DNA of 64,000 nt from Xenorhabdus griffiniae (lineage in GTDB: Bacteria > Pseudomonadota > Gammaproteobacteria > Enterobacterales > Enterobacteriaceae): the NCBI RefSeq assembly GCF_037265215.1, contig NZ_CP147737.1:3442001-3506000 (forward strand), written 5' to 3'. The notes beneath the pieces are model-generated. The model was not told where the DNA came from, did not search any database, and saw only the letters and a list, made by a program, of their open reading frames with translations. Position 1 is the stretch's first letter, and each line of letters begins with the position of its first letter. The translations under genes were made by a program, and so were the position numbers. Shown here in pieces: positions 1 to 6,381 of the stretch.

Positions 1-2
1 AA

Positions 3-410
3 CAGAAAAAAGCGAGCAGTAAATTATTAAGTGTTGCCGGAGGTGGAGGCATAGGGATGTTTCTTATGAAGTTGCCACTTTTCTCTAGTAATCCTGTATT
101 AAGGGATGCTTATATGGCTGCTGTCCCCCTGATCTCTATTGCGCTAAGTGAGCTATTTTCTTTTGCATGGACAATATTTGCGATAGACCCCCATGAAGTC
201 AGGCTCAGAAGAAAACTAAGACACATAAAAGTTCAACTGAAAAGTAACTTAGATGATGAAAGCAACTCAATGTCACCAGATATGCGCTTGAAAGCACAAA
301 AACGCTATGACACTATCTGTGGTATAGAAATGGGAATTTACCCATTATCTATAATCAGTGATCTAGATGGGGTAGCATCAACAGGCACTCGTTCACAAGA
401 AAGTAGTTGA
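3..410 (+). CDS. Unknown membrane-associated protein, 5' truncated by the window edge
   Basis: The reading frame is open from the first bases, so the methionine at 57 need not be the start; 135 residues are visible. A glycine-rich hydrophobic stretch (LLSVAGGGGIGMFLM) and a second hydrophobic segment (AVPLISIALSELFSFAWTIFAI) suggest two membrane passes. A basic region (RLRRKLRHIKVQLK) and a polar C-terminal tail follow. I do not recognise a family. It ends just before a hairpin terminator at 454-477. It sits upstream of the prophage lysis genes and may be phage-encoded accessory DNA. Confidence that it is a real gene is moderate, from its length and hydrophobic pattern. Confidence 0.5.
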   Translation, partial: QKKASSKLLSVAGGGGIGMFLMKLPLFSSNPVLRDAYMAAVPLISIALSELFSFAWTIFAIDPHEVRLRRKLRHIKVQLKSNLDDESNSMSPDMRLKAQKRYDTICGIEMGIYPLSIISDLDGVASTGTRSQESS

Positions 411-453
411 TTATTGCGTTAGATGGCTACTTTACAAATAGAAATATTTTCTT

Positions 454-477
454 AAAAGATCGCTCAGGCGGTCTTTT
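454..477 (+). terminator. Rho-independent terminator after the first gene
   Basis: The arms AAAAGATCGC and GCGGTCTTTT pair across a four-base loop with one G-T wobble, and the 3' arm ends in a T run. The A run on the other side would also let it act on the minus strand. Confidence 0.6.
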
Positions 478-638
478 CTAATTCTGCCACCGCAATCACT
501 CCCAGAACCTCAGTCTCTCCTATTGCGGCTGGCAACCTTGACTTGTGAGCCTGACAATACAAGTGGTAATAGTTAAAACAGATTCTAAGTTTGTTTAAAA
601 TTGGGTTAAGTTTGCAACCATACATCCGAGGTGAATAA

Positions 639-818
639 ATGAAAGTATCCATCGAACTTAACGGCGAAATACTCTGGTATCGTGATGAAGAGAAAGGCGA
701 GGGAATGGCTTCAACTGGATACGTAAAGGACGGCACACAGCAAAAAATCATTACCGCCCTTAAAGCTGCGTTATCTCAGGCTAAAGCTGAATCTTTATGC
801 TGGGATAACCGAGATTGA
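639..818 (+). CDS. Small hypothetical phage protein (59 aa)
   Basis: The frame starts MKVSIELNGEILWYRDEEKG and ends WDNRD. It has a good ribosome binding site (CCGAGGTG) before the ATG at 639. The last 24 bases overlap the convergent DUF1883-like gene. No domain is recognised. The composition, lysine- and glutamate-rich with an alternating N-terminal hydrophobic pattern, is that of a soluble small protein. Its place just ahead of the lysis genes fits the small accessory genes found there in lambdoid prophages. Confidence 0.5.
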   Translation: MKVSIELNGEILWYRDEEKGEGMASTGYVKDGTQQKIITALKAALSQAKAESLCWDNRD

Positions 819-1064
819 ATGTCGGATCTTTGCTGAACCTCCTCCTAAATCAATTGTGACATTCCAATACCCACTATAAGGAACGCCTAATCTTGCTGGG
901 AGTTGTCGGAAAAAACCGCCCCCACCATGATGCTGAAATCCTCGGCGGTTCTTATAGTTATTAAAATTACTATCTGTCATTAACAAGATATTACATTGGT
1001 GTGAGCAATCAACCACAACGATATCGCCTTGATTGAGATGCATTCTTTTATGCAAGAACTGCAT
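795..1064 (-). CDS. DUF1883-family small protein
   Basis: This 89-residue protein starts MQFLHKRMHLNQGDIVVVDC and contains the pattern HQCNILLM, then a glycine-rich stretch (HHGGGGFF) and the segment PYSGYWNVTIDLGGG. I recall this pattern from DUF1883 proteins, whose function is unknown to me. It is transcribed against the surrounding lysis genes and converges with the small gene at 639. The start is well placed, and an in-frame downstream methionine (residue 8) is possible. The N-terminal beta-rich pattern suggests a small soluble fold. Confidence 0.7.
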   Translation of the reverse strand: MQFLHKRMHLNQGDIVVVDCSHQCNILLMTDSNFNNYKNRRGFQHHGGGGFFRQLPARLGVPYSGYWNVTIDLGGGSAKIRHSISVIPA

Positions 1065-1225
1065 TATTTCCCCTTTTTAGAGGTAATCAGCCATCCCTCT
1101 AATTGCTGGTTAATCTTTGGCTGACCTAACAGCTTACCTTAACTATCAACCCATTACTTTTAACCTACTCACAGGGGTAACCATCGTTCACCCCACGGAC
1201 GCCCATTGTTCTAATGGGGTGGAAT

Positions 1226-1546
1226 ATGAAGATGAAAGAAAATCCTGATTTATGGGCTGACTTACTCAACGGCCTAAAAAACTCGTGGCCGCAAATATCC
1301 GGTTCTGCTTTGGCAATAGCCATTTGTTACGGCCGACTAATTTACGACGGTGTGGAGCGGAAGAACCGCTGGGTAGAGGCGCTGCTTTGTGGGGCCTTAT
1401 CATGGAGTGTATCCAGTGGTCTGGAGATGTTTGGCATTCCTATCAATTTTGCACCGGCTATCGGGGGCGCCGTTGGTTTTATTGGCGTTGAGAAAATCCG
1501 CGAGTTTGCTGTTCGTGCGATTAACAAACGGTTGGGAGATAAATAG
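1226..1546 (+). CDS. Phage holin, lambda/HP1-type small membrane protein
   Basis: The protein (106 aa) starts MKMKENPDLWADLLNGLKNS. It has hydrophobic segments around SGSALAIAICYGRLIY, WVEALLCGALSWSVSSGL and INFAPAIGGAVGFIGV, so about three membrane helices. Holins form lesions in the inner membrane that release the endolysin at the end of the lytic cycle. I chose the ATG at 1226 because GGGGTGGA precedes it; an in-frame ATG at 1214 is further upstream. The stop overlaps the GTG start of the endolysin, and the spanin genes follow, giving a classic holin-endolysin-Rz-Rz1 order. Confidence 0.8.
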   Translation: MKMKENPDLWADLLNGLKNSWPQISGSALAIAICYGRLIYDGVERKNRWVEALLCGALSWSVSSGLEMFGIPINFAPAIGGAVGFIGVEKIREFAVRAINKRLGDK

Positions 1547-1950
1547 TGAGCAGAGGCATTCGCAATCATAATCCGGGTAATATTGACTATAACCCGAAGA
1601 ATGACTGGCAAGGTCAAGTTGGAATCGAGACAGGTGCAAAAAATCCTCGGTTCTGCCTGTTCAAATCGCCGGAGTATGGCATCAGGGCACTGATGAAGTT
1701 GTTAATCAACTACCACAAAGGCGGGCATAACAGTGTCTCTAAAATCATTAATCGTTATGCACCCAGCAATGAGAACAACACCACGGCTTACATTAACGGT
1801 GTTTCTGAGGCGGTGAACGTAGACCCAAATCAGGTTCTGGACATCAATAAACCGACGCTGATTGCACTGGCAAAAGCCATTATCCGGCATGAGAACGGCA
1901 ATCAGCCGTATTCTGAGGCAACGTTTGAGAAAGCGTTTGAGATGCTATGA
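1546..1950 (+). CDS. P5-type phage endolysin / muralytic protein
   Basis: The 134-residue protein starts at a GTG overlapping the holin stop. It opens with SRGIRNHNPGNI, the signature of the small 'structural protein P5' lytic proteins found in many enterobacterial prophages. It has no signal peptide, so it would rely on the holin for export. Position between holin and spanins argues strongly for a peptidoglycan-degrading role. A homologous domain recurs inside this phage's tape measure protein (residues about 421-545), sharing RG-RN-NPGN and the I--(R/K)YAP--NN-T--YI pattern. I cannot name the catalytic residues from sequence alone. Confidence 0.75.
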   Translation: MSRGIRNHNPGNIDYNPKNDWQGQVGIETGAKNPRFCLFKSPEYGIRALMKLLINYHKGGHNSVSKIINRYAPSNENNTTAYINGVSEAVNVDPNQVLDINKPTLIALAKAIIRHENGNQPYSEATFEKAFEML

Positions 1951-2402
1951 CCGCCTACGAGAAGGTAGTACTCGTTATTATAGCCGGACTCATTGCTTGG
2001 TCTAGTTGGTTGATGGCATCGTTAAACGAAGTAAATGATTTAAATAAAAAACTAACGACTGACTTCAATGAACAAGTTGCTATCAACACTCGGCAGCAAG
2101 AACGGATCCAGCAACTCCACGAGCTGGACACCAAACACACTCAGGAACTCGCCCATGCCAAGACTGAAATCGATATTCTTCGGGCTGATGTTGCCGCTGG
2201 TCGTCGCAAGCTGCGTATCAAAGCCGCCTGCACCGTGTCTGAAACCGTTACCTCCAGCAGCGTGGGCGCTACAACCGCCGTCGAACTCACTGGAGAAACT
2301 GGACAAGCTGTTCTCGATATCCGAGAAGGCATCATCAACGACCGGGCAAAACTGAGCTATTTGCAGGAATATGTTAGGACTGAATGCGGAGTAACGAAAT
2401 GA
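1947..2402 (+). CDS. Rz-like i-spanin
   Basis: This 151-residue protein begins with one N-terminal membrane anchor (VVLVIIAGLIAWSSWLMASL). A long predicted coiled coil rich in Q, E and K follows, and then a conserved C-terminal segment (AVLDIREGIINDRAKLSYLQ). That is the layout of lambda Rz, the inner-membrane spanin that fuses inner and outer membranes with Rz1 at lysis. The ATG overlaps the endolysin stop (ATGA). The o-spanin Rz1 is embedded in another frame. A related second copy lies at 33109-33603. Confidence 0.8.
   Translation: MTAYEKVVLVIIAGLIAWSSWLMASLNEVNDLNKKLTTDFNEQVAINTRQQERIQQLHELDTKHTQELAHAKTEIDILRADVAAGRRKLRIKAACTVSETVTSSSVGATTAVELTGETGQAVLDIREGIINDRAKLSYLQEYVRTECGVTK
2155..2355 (+). 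CDS. Rz1-like o-spanin lipoprotein nested in Rz
   Basis: The frame lies wholly inside the Rz gene. It encodes 66 residues starting MPRLKSIFFGLMLPLVVASC, a short signal peptide ending in a lipobox with the acylated cysteine at residue 20. The proline-rich stretch after it (SKPPAPCLKPLPPAAW) is typical of Rz1 outer-membrane lipoproteins. I chose the internal ATG at 2155 because it is the one that gives a lipoprotein signal; the frame is open upstream to 2068. Nested Rz/Rz1 pairs are well known in lambda-like and P2-like phages. Confidence 0.75.
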   Translation: MPRLKSIFFGLMLPLVVASCVSKPPAPCLKPLPPAAWALQPPSNSLEKLDKLFSISEKASSTTGQN

Positions 2403-2470
2403 AAGATCCAATACTGGCATCAATAAAATTTGATACCAGCAAGTTAGATAAAAAAATAGATGAATTAAAA

Positions 2471-2668
2471 TCAGCGTTTCCTAAAGGCATCCTTGAGCAT
2501 ATTGGCGACATAATCACCAGCTTGTTTAGTAATGTCATTTTTACTGATTGCTCTACCACAAGAAGCGCATTTGGTTCCTCTGAGGTCGTCTATTTTCTTG
2601 ATATCGACGCTGGAGCGTACAACGAGATCCTTACGACAGTTAGGGCACTTAAAACTAAGCTTACTCAT
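2471..2668 (-). CDS. Small zinc-ribbon phage protein
   Basis: The 65-residue protein starts MSKLSFKCPNCRKDLVVRSS and has two CxxC pairs (CPNC and CASC) about 29 residues apart, enough for one zinc ribbon. A helical C-terminus follows (ITKQAGDYVANMLKDAFRKR). AGGA lies nine bases before the ATG at 2668. Similar small cysteine-paired proteins sit beside lysis genes in enterobacterial prophages; I do not know their function. A plus-strand frame covers the same bases, but the paired cysteines favour the minus strand. Confidence 0.65.
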   Translation of the reverse strand: MSKLSFKCPNCRKDLVVRSSVDIKKIDDLRGTKCASCGRAISKNDITKQAGDYVANMLKDAFRKR

Positions 2669-2739
2669 CAATAACATTCCTCATCTGACTGTGGAATGAC
2701 CAAGATATCAATTTTCCTTGACTGTGGATAGCAGGAAAC

Positions 2740-2870
2740 CACTACTGCCTGAGGTGGTTAAATATGCAGGCTTTTATTTCTCTACCCATTCCCTGAGTGG
2801 CTACAGGAATAACCCATGCTGCCACCCGTTCCTATCGCGTACCCAGCGCTCACGGGCTGGTGGCATTTTT
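2740..2870 (+). ncRNA. Candidate C4-like antisense RNA with terminator, upstream of the antirepressor
   Basis: The 350-base stretch before the antirepressor has no convincing gene. It contains CTACCCATTCCC, then GAATAACCCATGCTGCCACC. A terminator hairpin follows: TGCCACC at 2820-2826 pairs with GGTGGCA at 2859-2865, and then comes TTTTT. In phages P1 and P7 a short C4 RNA with a similar layout represses the downstream ant gene by pairing with its leader. The pyrimidine-rich boxes here and the purine-rich leader (GGGTATT and CGGGCGG near 2960-2980) would fit that. This is inference; no covariance search was possible. The 74-codon frame through this stretch is not supported. Confidence 0.4.
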
Positions 2871-3021
2871 GTATCTGAATTTCACCGTGCATTCACACGC
2901 ATACCAATAAAAACGCAGAACCTTACAGAAAGTCGAGCCTGAGAAAACCGTTATTAATAGGGTATTTCTGCGGGCGGTTTTTCTGTGTGAGCAGGTTCGA
3001 TTTTCTATAAGGAAATATCCG

Positions 3022-3609
3022 ATGAGTACAGCATTAACTTTCAAAGAAAAAGAAGTTATCCCTTTTGATAATGGTGACGGGAAGATCTGGTTTACCGGCA
3101 AGCAGGTTGCACAATTGCTTGATTACTCTAAAACCAAGTCAATAACCAATTTGTATAACGCTAATTCTGATGAGTTTACTCCAGCCATGACCGAGGTCAT
3201 TACAACAGTGACCTCGAAAGAATCAAACACTTACAGCAATTTGAGGACAAAAGTTCGTATATTTTCACTTCGTGGTCTTTATCTGTTGGGAATGCTGGCT
3301 GACACTCCTGTTGCAAAGGAACTACGTAAATGGGTGCTGGATTTAATAGAAAAGGAAAGCCAGCCACGAGATTTGTCCTTGATGGATATGGAGAGCCTCA
3401 AAGAACTGACCATCGGTGAAATGCAAAATCGTCTGGTTGCTGCCAATAAGTGGTCATATGAGAACTTTGGGCGTAAAGGCAGCGATCTGATGAATCTGCG
3501 CAAGCGTCACCTCAAGAAAATCCGCAAGGCTGAAAAGGCCATTCTTGAGTTATCACAGCTTACATTGCCCGGACTTGATGAGTTCCCCGATGGGGGAGAT
3601 CCCGCATGA
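3022..3609 (+). CDS. BRO-N domain phage antirepressor
   Basis: The 195-residue protein has an N-terminal BRO-N-like DNA-binding region (IPFDNGDGKIWFTGKQVAQL to roughly residue 110, with the typical RIFSLRGLYLLGMLA segment). A helical C-terminal half rich in charged residues (MNLRKRHLKKIRKAEKAI) follows. Proteins of this kind antagonise phage repressors or act as accessory regulators. The start has an AAGGAAAT ribosome site. The stop overlaps the next gene (ATGA), so the two are translationally coupled. A C4-like antisense candidate lies just upstream. A second, distinct BRO-N protein is encoded at 19694-20455. Confidence 0.8.
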   Translation: MSTALTFKEKEVIPFDNGDGKIWFTGKQVAQLLDYSKTKSITNLYNANSDEFTPAMTEVITTVTSKESNTYSNLRTKVRIFSLRGLYLLGMLADTPVAKELRKWVLDLIEKESQPRDLSLMDMESLKELTIGEMQNRLVAANKWSYENFGRKGSDLMNLRKRHLKKIRKAEKAILELSQLTLPGLDEFPDGGDPA

Positions 3610-3806
3610 ACCACGAACAATTTATCGAGAAGAACGTACAGGCCGAGTTAACCAAGCTCGGCTTTTCTTCATCTATAGCGGGGATGGCGAGTGACCGTGC
3701 AAAAGAACATTACCGCCGTTCAGCATCAGCGAGCAGGAAAGGTAAGCTGTTTGATGACTGTCTGAGTATCGCTAAGGCATGGGCGAGCAAGTACGAAAGA
3801 CGATGA
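3606..3806 (+). CDS. Small hypothetical phage protein coupled to the antirepressor
   Basis: The 66-residue protein begins MNHEQFIEKNVQAELTKLGF and ends in a basic helix (AWASKYERR). The ATG overlaps the antirepressor stop. The serine- and lysine-rich middle (RRSASASRKGK) and high helix propensity suggest a small nucleic-acid-binding or structural helper. I do not recognise a named family. Coupling to the antirepressor suggests a shared regulatory job, but that is inference. Confidence 0.6.
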   Translation: MNHEQFIEKNVQAELTKLGFSSSIAGMASDRAKEHYRRSASASRKGKLFDDCLSIAKAWASKYERR

Positions 3807-3943
3807 TTTTATAAAATGCTGTAAACGTCATTCTAGGAGTGGCGTTGATAGAATTTTGTATAGGTTTTGGTCACTCGCGGTCTCGAAAATTGTCGGGGTT
3901 ATATCAACCCGAGTAGTTATTTATTCTGATTTATGGGAAAAAG

Positions 3944-4603
3944 ATGGCTACATTAAATGATCTAACCAACCGCCTGACCACAATCAGAAAACAAATCCCG
4001 TTCGCCGTGGCTCAGGCACTCACTCAGGTCGCGCGTGAGATAGAAAAAGCCCAGAAAGTGGCATTTGAACGCAAACTGGAAAGCCCAACACCATTTACGG
4101 TTAAGGCGGTAAGAAGTAAAGGGGCGCGTAAGGATGATCTGACTGCGAAAGTGTATGTATTGCCAACGGCTGCCGGTTATCTGGAACCGTTTGAACAAGG
4201 TGGCGTGCATAAGCTGAATGGCTCTGCCTTGCTCAACCCTAAGAACGTCAAACTCAACAAGTATGGCAACTTACCGCGTAACAAACTGAATCAGCTAAAA
4301 GGCAAAGAGGATACCTTTATTGGTGAAGTCTCTACACGGTACGGAGAAGACGTTAATGGCGTATGGCAGCGTAAGAAAGCTAAGAAAGTGAAAAAGAACA
4401 AGAGGCGGTTAAAACGCTCACCGAATGGCACCCGCCGACCGAGGCAGAAACAGCGACCGCCAAAACTGCTTATTCGGTTTGGCGATGCCCTGCCAGTTGA
4501 ACCGGTACTCGGTTATCAGGAACGTGCGCAACAAATGGCTCAGGCACTAATGCCGCGAGCGATAAGCAGGGCATTGAGTGAGGCAATCCGAACAGCGAAA
4601 TGA
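3944..4603 (+). CDS. Phage tail-completion-like protein (gpZ-like), tentative
   Basis: The 219-residue protein has a helical N-terminus (LTTIRKQIPFAVAQALTQVA) and a central beta-rich part. A very basic stretch follows (KKAKKVKKNKRRLKRSPNG), with a C-terminal segment carrying PVEPVLGYQERAQQM. The N-terminal layout resembles lambda gpZ-type minor tail proteins, which act at head-tail joining or tail completion. It lies upstream of the terminase genes, not among the tail genes, which is unusual. The identification rests on general resemblance only; a DNA-binding role for the basic stretch is an alternative. Confidence 0.45.
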   Translation: MATLNDLTNRLTTIRKQIPFAVAQALTQVAREIEKAQKVAFERKLESPTPFTVKAVRSKGARKDDLTAKVYVLPTAAGYLEPFEQGGVHKLNGSALLNPKNVKLNKYGNLPRNKLNQLKGKEDTFIGEVSTRYGEDVNGVWQRKKAKKVKKNKRRLKRSPNGTRRPRQKQRPPKLLIRFGDALPVEPVLGYQERAQQMAQALMPRAISRALSEAIRTAK

Positions 4604-4605
4604 AT

Positions 4606-4625
4606 TGAGACCGCGGTCCCAACTA
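4606..4625 (+). repeat. 20-bp direct repeat, copy 1, with palindromic core
   Basis: TGAGACCGCGGTCCCAACTA begins just after the stop of the preceding gene and recurs exactly at 4768-4787. Each copy contains the perfect 10-bp palindrome GACCGCGGTC. The pair brackets most of the small membrane gene at 4640, with copy 2 inside its 3' end. Confidence 0.7.
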
Positions 4626-4639
4626 GATGAGGTTGAACT

Positions 4640-4810
4640 ATGGGAATGATAATCTCGGTAGTCATAACATTGATAGTCGTCATATTCATTTTAATTACGT
4701 CGAATGGTTCATATCCCGCCAATGTGTCCTGTCCACCACCACGACCAAAAAGACGAGTTGATGAGGCTGAGACCGCGGTCCCAACTATTACCCATAAAAA
4801 CAGGGAATAA
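4640..4810 (+). CDS. Small single-span membrane protein (56 aa)
   Basis: The frame starts MGMIISVVITLIVVIFILIT, one strongly hydrophobic N-terminal helix, followed by a proline- and arginine-rich tail (CPPPRPKRRVDEAE). GATGAGGT lies about eight bases before the ATG at 4640. The tail codons run through the second copy of the 20-bp direct repeat. The layout is that of a small phage membrane protein such as a signal-anchor regulator, but I recognise no family. Its position between head-side accessory genes suggests a morphogenesis or exclusion accessory role, which is speculation. Confidence 0.5.
   Translation: MGMIISVVITLIVVIFILITSNGSYPANVSCPPPRPKRRVDEAETAVPTITHKNRE
4768..4787 (+). repeat. 20-bp direct repeat, copy 2, inside the small membrane gene
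   Basis: This is an exact copy of the 20 bases at 4606-4625, 162 bases downstream. It is read in the membrane gene as the codons for ETAVPT. A duplicated coding end or a protein-binding site with palindromic core would both explain it. Confidence 0.7.
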
Positions 4811-4815
4811 ATATC

Positions 4816-5247
4816 ATGATACACAGTTACATACGGCAACTAACCTTGTTGAAAACACAAATAGAGTCATTATTGCGATATATTGAGTCTATTCAAAGCA
4901 AAGAAGCCGAAGCAGAATCTGCAGCAGAAAATGATTTGAAATCATTACTGACCTATCACCTACAGGAATTAGATATTGCACCATCACTCGATAAGCAGCG
5001 GATGGAGGAGAAAGCAATACTGAGTAGAGCATGCGGCTCAAAGAAACACCCAGTGACGTGGATTATTCAGCTGGGTGCGGAAAATGTACTATTCAGTCGT
5101 GTGATAAACGGGCGCATAGATGAGAGCTACGTATCCGTTAATAGACAAAAAGCTAACGTTTATGCAGCAGCTATTCTGAATGATCTTGAACCACCAAAAC
5201 ATCTTCAGAAGTCCGATAGACCGACTGTGAAAATTCAATCTGAATAA
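4816..5247 (+). CDS. Hypothetical phage protein (143 aa)
   Basis: The protein begins with a leucine-rich helical region (LLKTQIESLLRYIESIQSKE) likely to form a coiled coil, with an acidic spacer (EAEAESAAENDLK). A beta-rich C-terminal half follows (HPVTWIIQLGAENVLFSRVI). The start has AGGGA nine bases upstream. The last 77 bases overlap a convergent gene on the other strand. I do not recognise a family; position suggests a morphogenesis or accessory gene of the prophage. Confidence 0.55.
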   Translation: MIHSYIRQLTLLKTQIESLLRYIESIQSKEAEAESAAENDLKSLLTYHLQELDIAPSLDKQRMEEKAILSRACGSKKHPVTWIIQLGAENVLFSRVINGRIDESYVSVNRQKANVYAAAILNDLEPPKHLQKSDRPTVKIQSE

Positions 5248-5386
5248 TATCTTCACTGGTTCGTTTCACGCGAGAAAAGTCCAACCCACTGAATGATACT
5301 CGTGTGTCGCGAGGTAAATCCTTGAGTTGGTCTAACAGCTCTCCAAGCTCAATCGTATGACTGTAAATAATCTCTTTACTTGGCAT
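5171..5386 (-). CDS. Small hypothetical protein, convergent with its neighbour
   Basis: The 71-residue protein starts MPSKEIIYSHTIELGELLDQ. A strong AGGAG ribosome site lies seven to eight bases before the ATG. It is acidic and looks like a compact alpha/beta protein (LPRDTRVSFSGLDF, SEDIIQIEF). Its end overlaps the 3' end of the plus-strand gene at 4816 by 77 bases. No family is recognised. The ribosome site and balanced composition are the main support. Confidence 0.5.
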   Translation of the reverse strand: MPSKEIIYSHTIELGELLDQLKDLPRDTRVSFSGLDFSRVKRTSEDIIQIEFSQSVYRTSEDVLVVQDHSE

Positions 5387-5484
5387 TCATTTACTCCTGT
5401 TTGTGTAATGGGAAAGAGAATATACAGCTATGAGCGGGATAAAAAATCGACATGAGTGGCAACCAGAGTATTCAAAGAGGTAAC

Positions 5485-5667
5485 ATGAAAAAGACGCAAA
5501 TGCAACTAGCACAAGAAGCTATCGCTCGCCTGAACGCAATGAGTAGAGAGGAACTGCTATCTGTATTGATAGAAGCTGGAGTTGCAGAGCCTGATTCAGA
5601 TAGTGGTATCAGCGGTTCTTCTTCTCATTGTCAATACTCCACGCTACAAGGAGAGGAAAGTGAGTGA
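5485..5667 (+). CDS. Small hypothetical phage protein (60 aa)
   Basis: The preferred start at 5485 follows an AGAGG ribosome site and gives MKKTQMQLAQEAIARLNAMS, then a helical segment (REELLSVLIEAGV) and a serine-rich tail. An upstream in-frame ATG at 5452 lacks a good ribosome site. The helical N-terminal part resembles short regulatory or structural phage proteins, but no family is recognised. It lies just ahead of the packaging genes. Confidence 0.5.
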   Translation: MKKTQMQLAQEAIARLNAMSREELLSVLIEAGVAEPDSDSGISGSSSHCQYSTLQGEESE

Positions 5668-5685
5668 TGATACAGATAAATATTT

Positions 5686-5790
5686 TGGGTCCTTCTGAAA
5701 ACCTTTATAAATCATGGGCATTGCGCGCCGCGTTTTTTCACTAGCTATCAACTTTTGAAATTTGGGTAACAGGTAACACAGAGGTAACAG
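5686..5790 (+). other. Candidate cos/packaging region upstream of terS
   Basis: This gene-free stretch directly before the small terminase gene contains TTGCGCGCCGCG followed by six Ts. Three GGTAAC boxes follow at 5765, 5772 and 5783. In lambda the cos site, with terminase-binding R sites, lies just before the small terminase gene, and the layout here is comparable. The cleavage position cannot be read from sequence. Confidence 0.35.
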
Positions 5791-6381
5791 ATGAACCAGT
5801 CCGAATTTGCCAAATTGCATGGGGTCAGCCGTAAGACCGTCACCACGTGGAAAGCTCGTGGCTGGCTGGTTATGACGGATGACGACATCGATGTTGAAGC
5901 GTCAAACGCCAACATTGAACGTTACCGGAAAACTGTTACCCGCAACGAAAAAAAGCCCAAAGGTAACACGCAGGGTAACAACAAGGGTAACGGGTCAGGT
6001 AACAAACAAGGTAACACGCCTGAAGTGGACACACCGGCAAAAATTGTGGAGCGTATCCTCACGGAACGGGGCGCAGACATGACACTGGATGAAGCCCGCA
6101 CCATGAAGGAAAACTATCTGGCGTTGCTGACCCAGCATGATTATGACCTGAAATCCGGTCAGGTGTTACCGTGGCAAGATATGATCGAGGCTGTCGGACA
6201 AGAATACTCACGTATGCGTACCCGCTTGATTGCTATCGCGCCCGAACATGGTCCCCGATTGCGGGCATTGGCGACTACCTCAACGGATACGGAGTTTGTG
6301 GCAGCCTTGCAGGAAATCATTCATGAGGCGATGGAGGAATTAAGCCTTGATAACAGTACACACAGGGCAGAGGGGGGATAA
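5791..6381 (+). CDS. Phage terminase small subunit
   Basis: The 196-residue protein opens with a winged-helix type DNA-recognition segment (NQSEFAKLHGVSRKTVTTWK, residues 2-21), as in lambda Nu1. A linker made of five repeats of the pattern xxGN follows (residues about 57-76), then a helical C-terminal domain. The small subunit binds the packaging site and recruits the large subunit. The xxGN linker is encoded by GGTAAC hexamers spaced exactly 12 bases apart, so protein repeat and DNA repeat coincide. The gene overlaps terL by 35 bases. Confidence 0.85.
   Translation: MNQSEFAKLHGVSRKTVTTWKARGWLVMTDDDIDVEASNANIERYRKTVTRNEKKPKGNTQGNNKGNGSGNKQGNTPEVDTPAKIVERILTERGADMTLDEARTMKENYLALLTQHDYDLKSGQVLPWQDMIEAVGQEYSRMRTRLIAIAPEHGPRLRALATTSTDTEFVAALQEIIHEAMEELSLDNSTHRAEGG
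5962..6015 (+). repeat. Five GGTAAC iterons at 12-bp spacing inside terS
   Basis: GGTAAC occurs at 5962, 5974, 5986, 5998 and 6010, each 12 bases from the next. Three more direct copies precede terS (5765, 5772, 5783), and the reverse complement GTTACC occurs at 5921, 5935 and 6165. In the protein this reads as a glycine-asparagine linker, but the density of boxes outside the repeat suggests DNA-binding sites as well. Confidence 0.7.

Noticed and set aside
2399..2674. Plus-strand 92-codon frame after Rz as a gene
   Set aside because: It lies over the minus-strand zinc-ribbon gene, whose CxxC pairs and ribosome site are better evidence; kept only as a finding.
2718..2942. 74-codon plus-strand frame before the antirepressor
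   Set aside because: The composition is not protein-like and the frame runs through a terminator hairpin; the region reads better as a regulatory RNA and leader.
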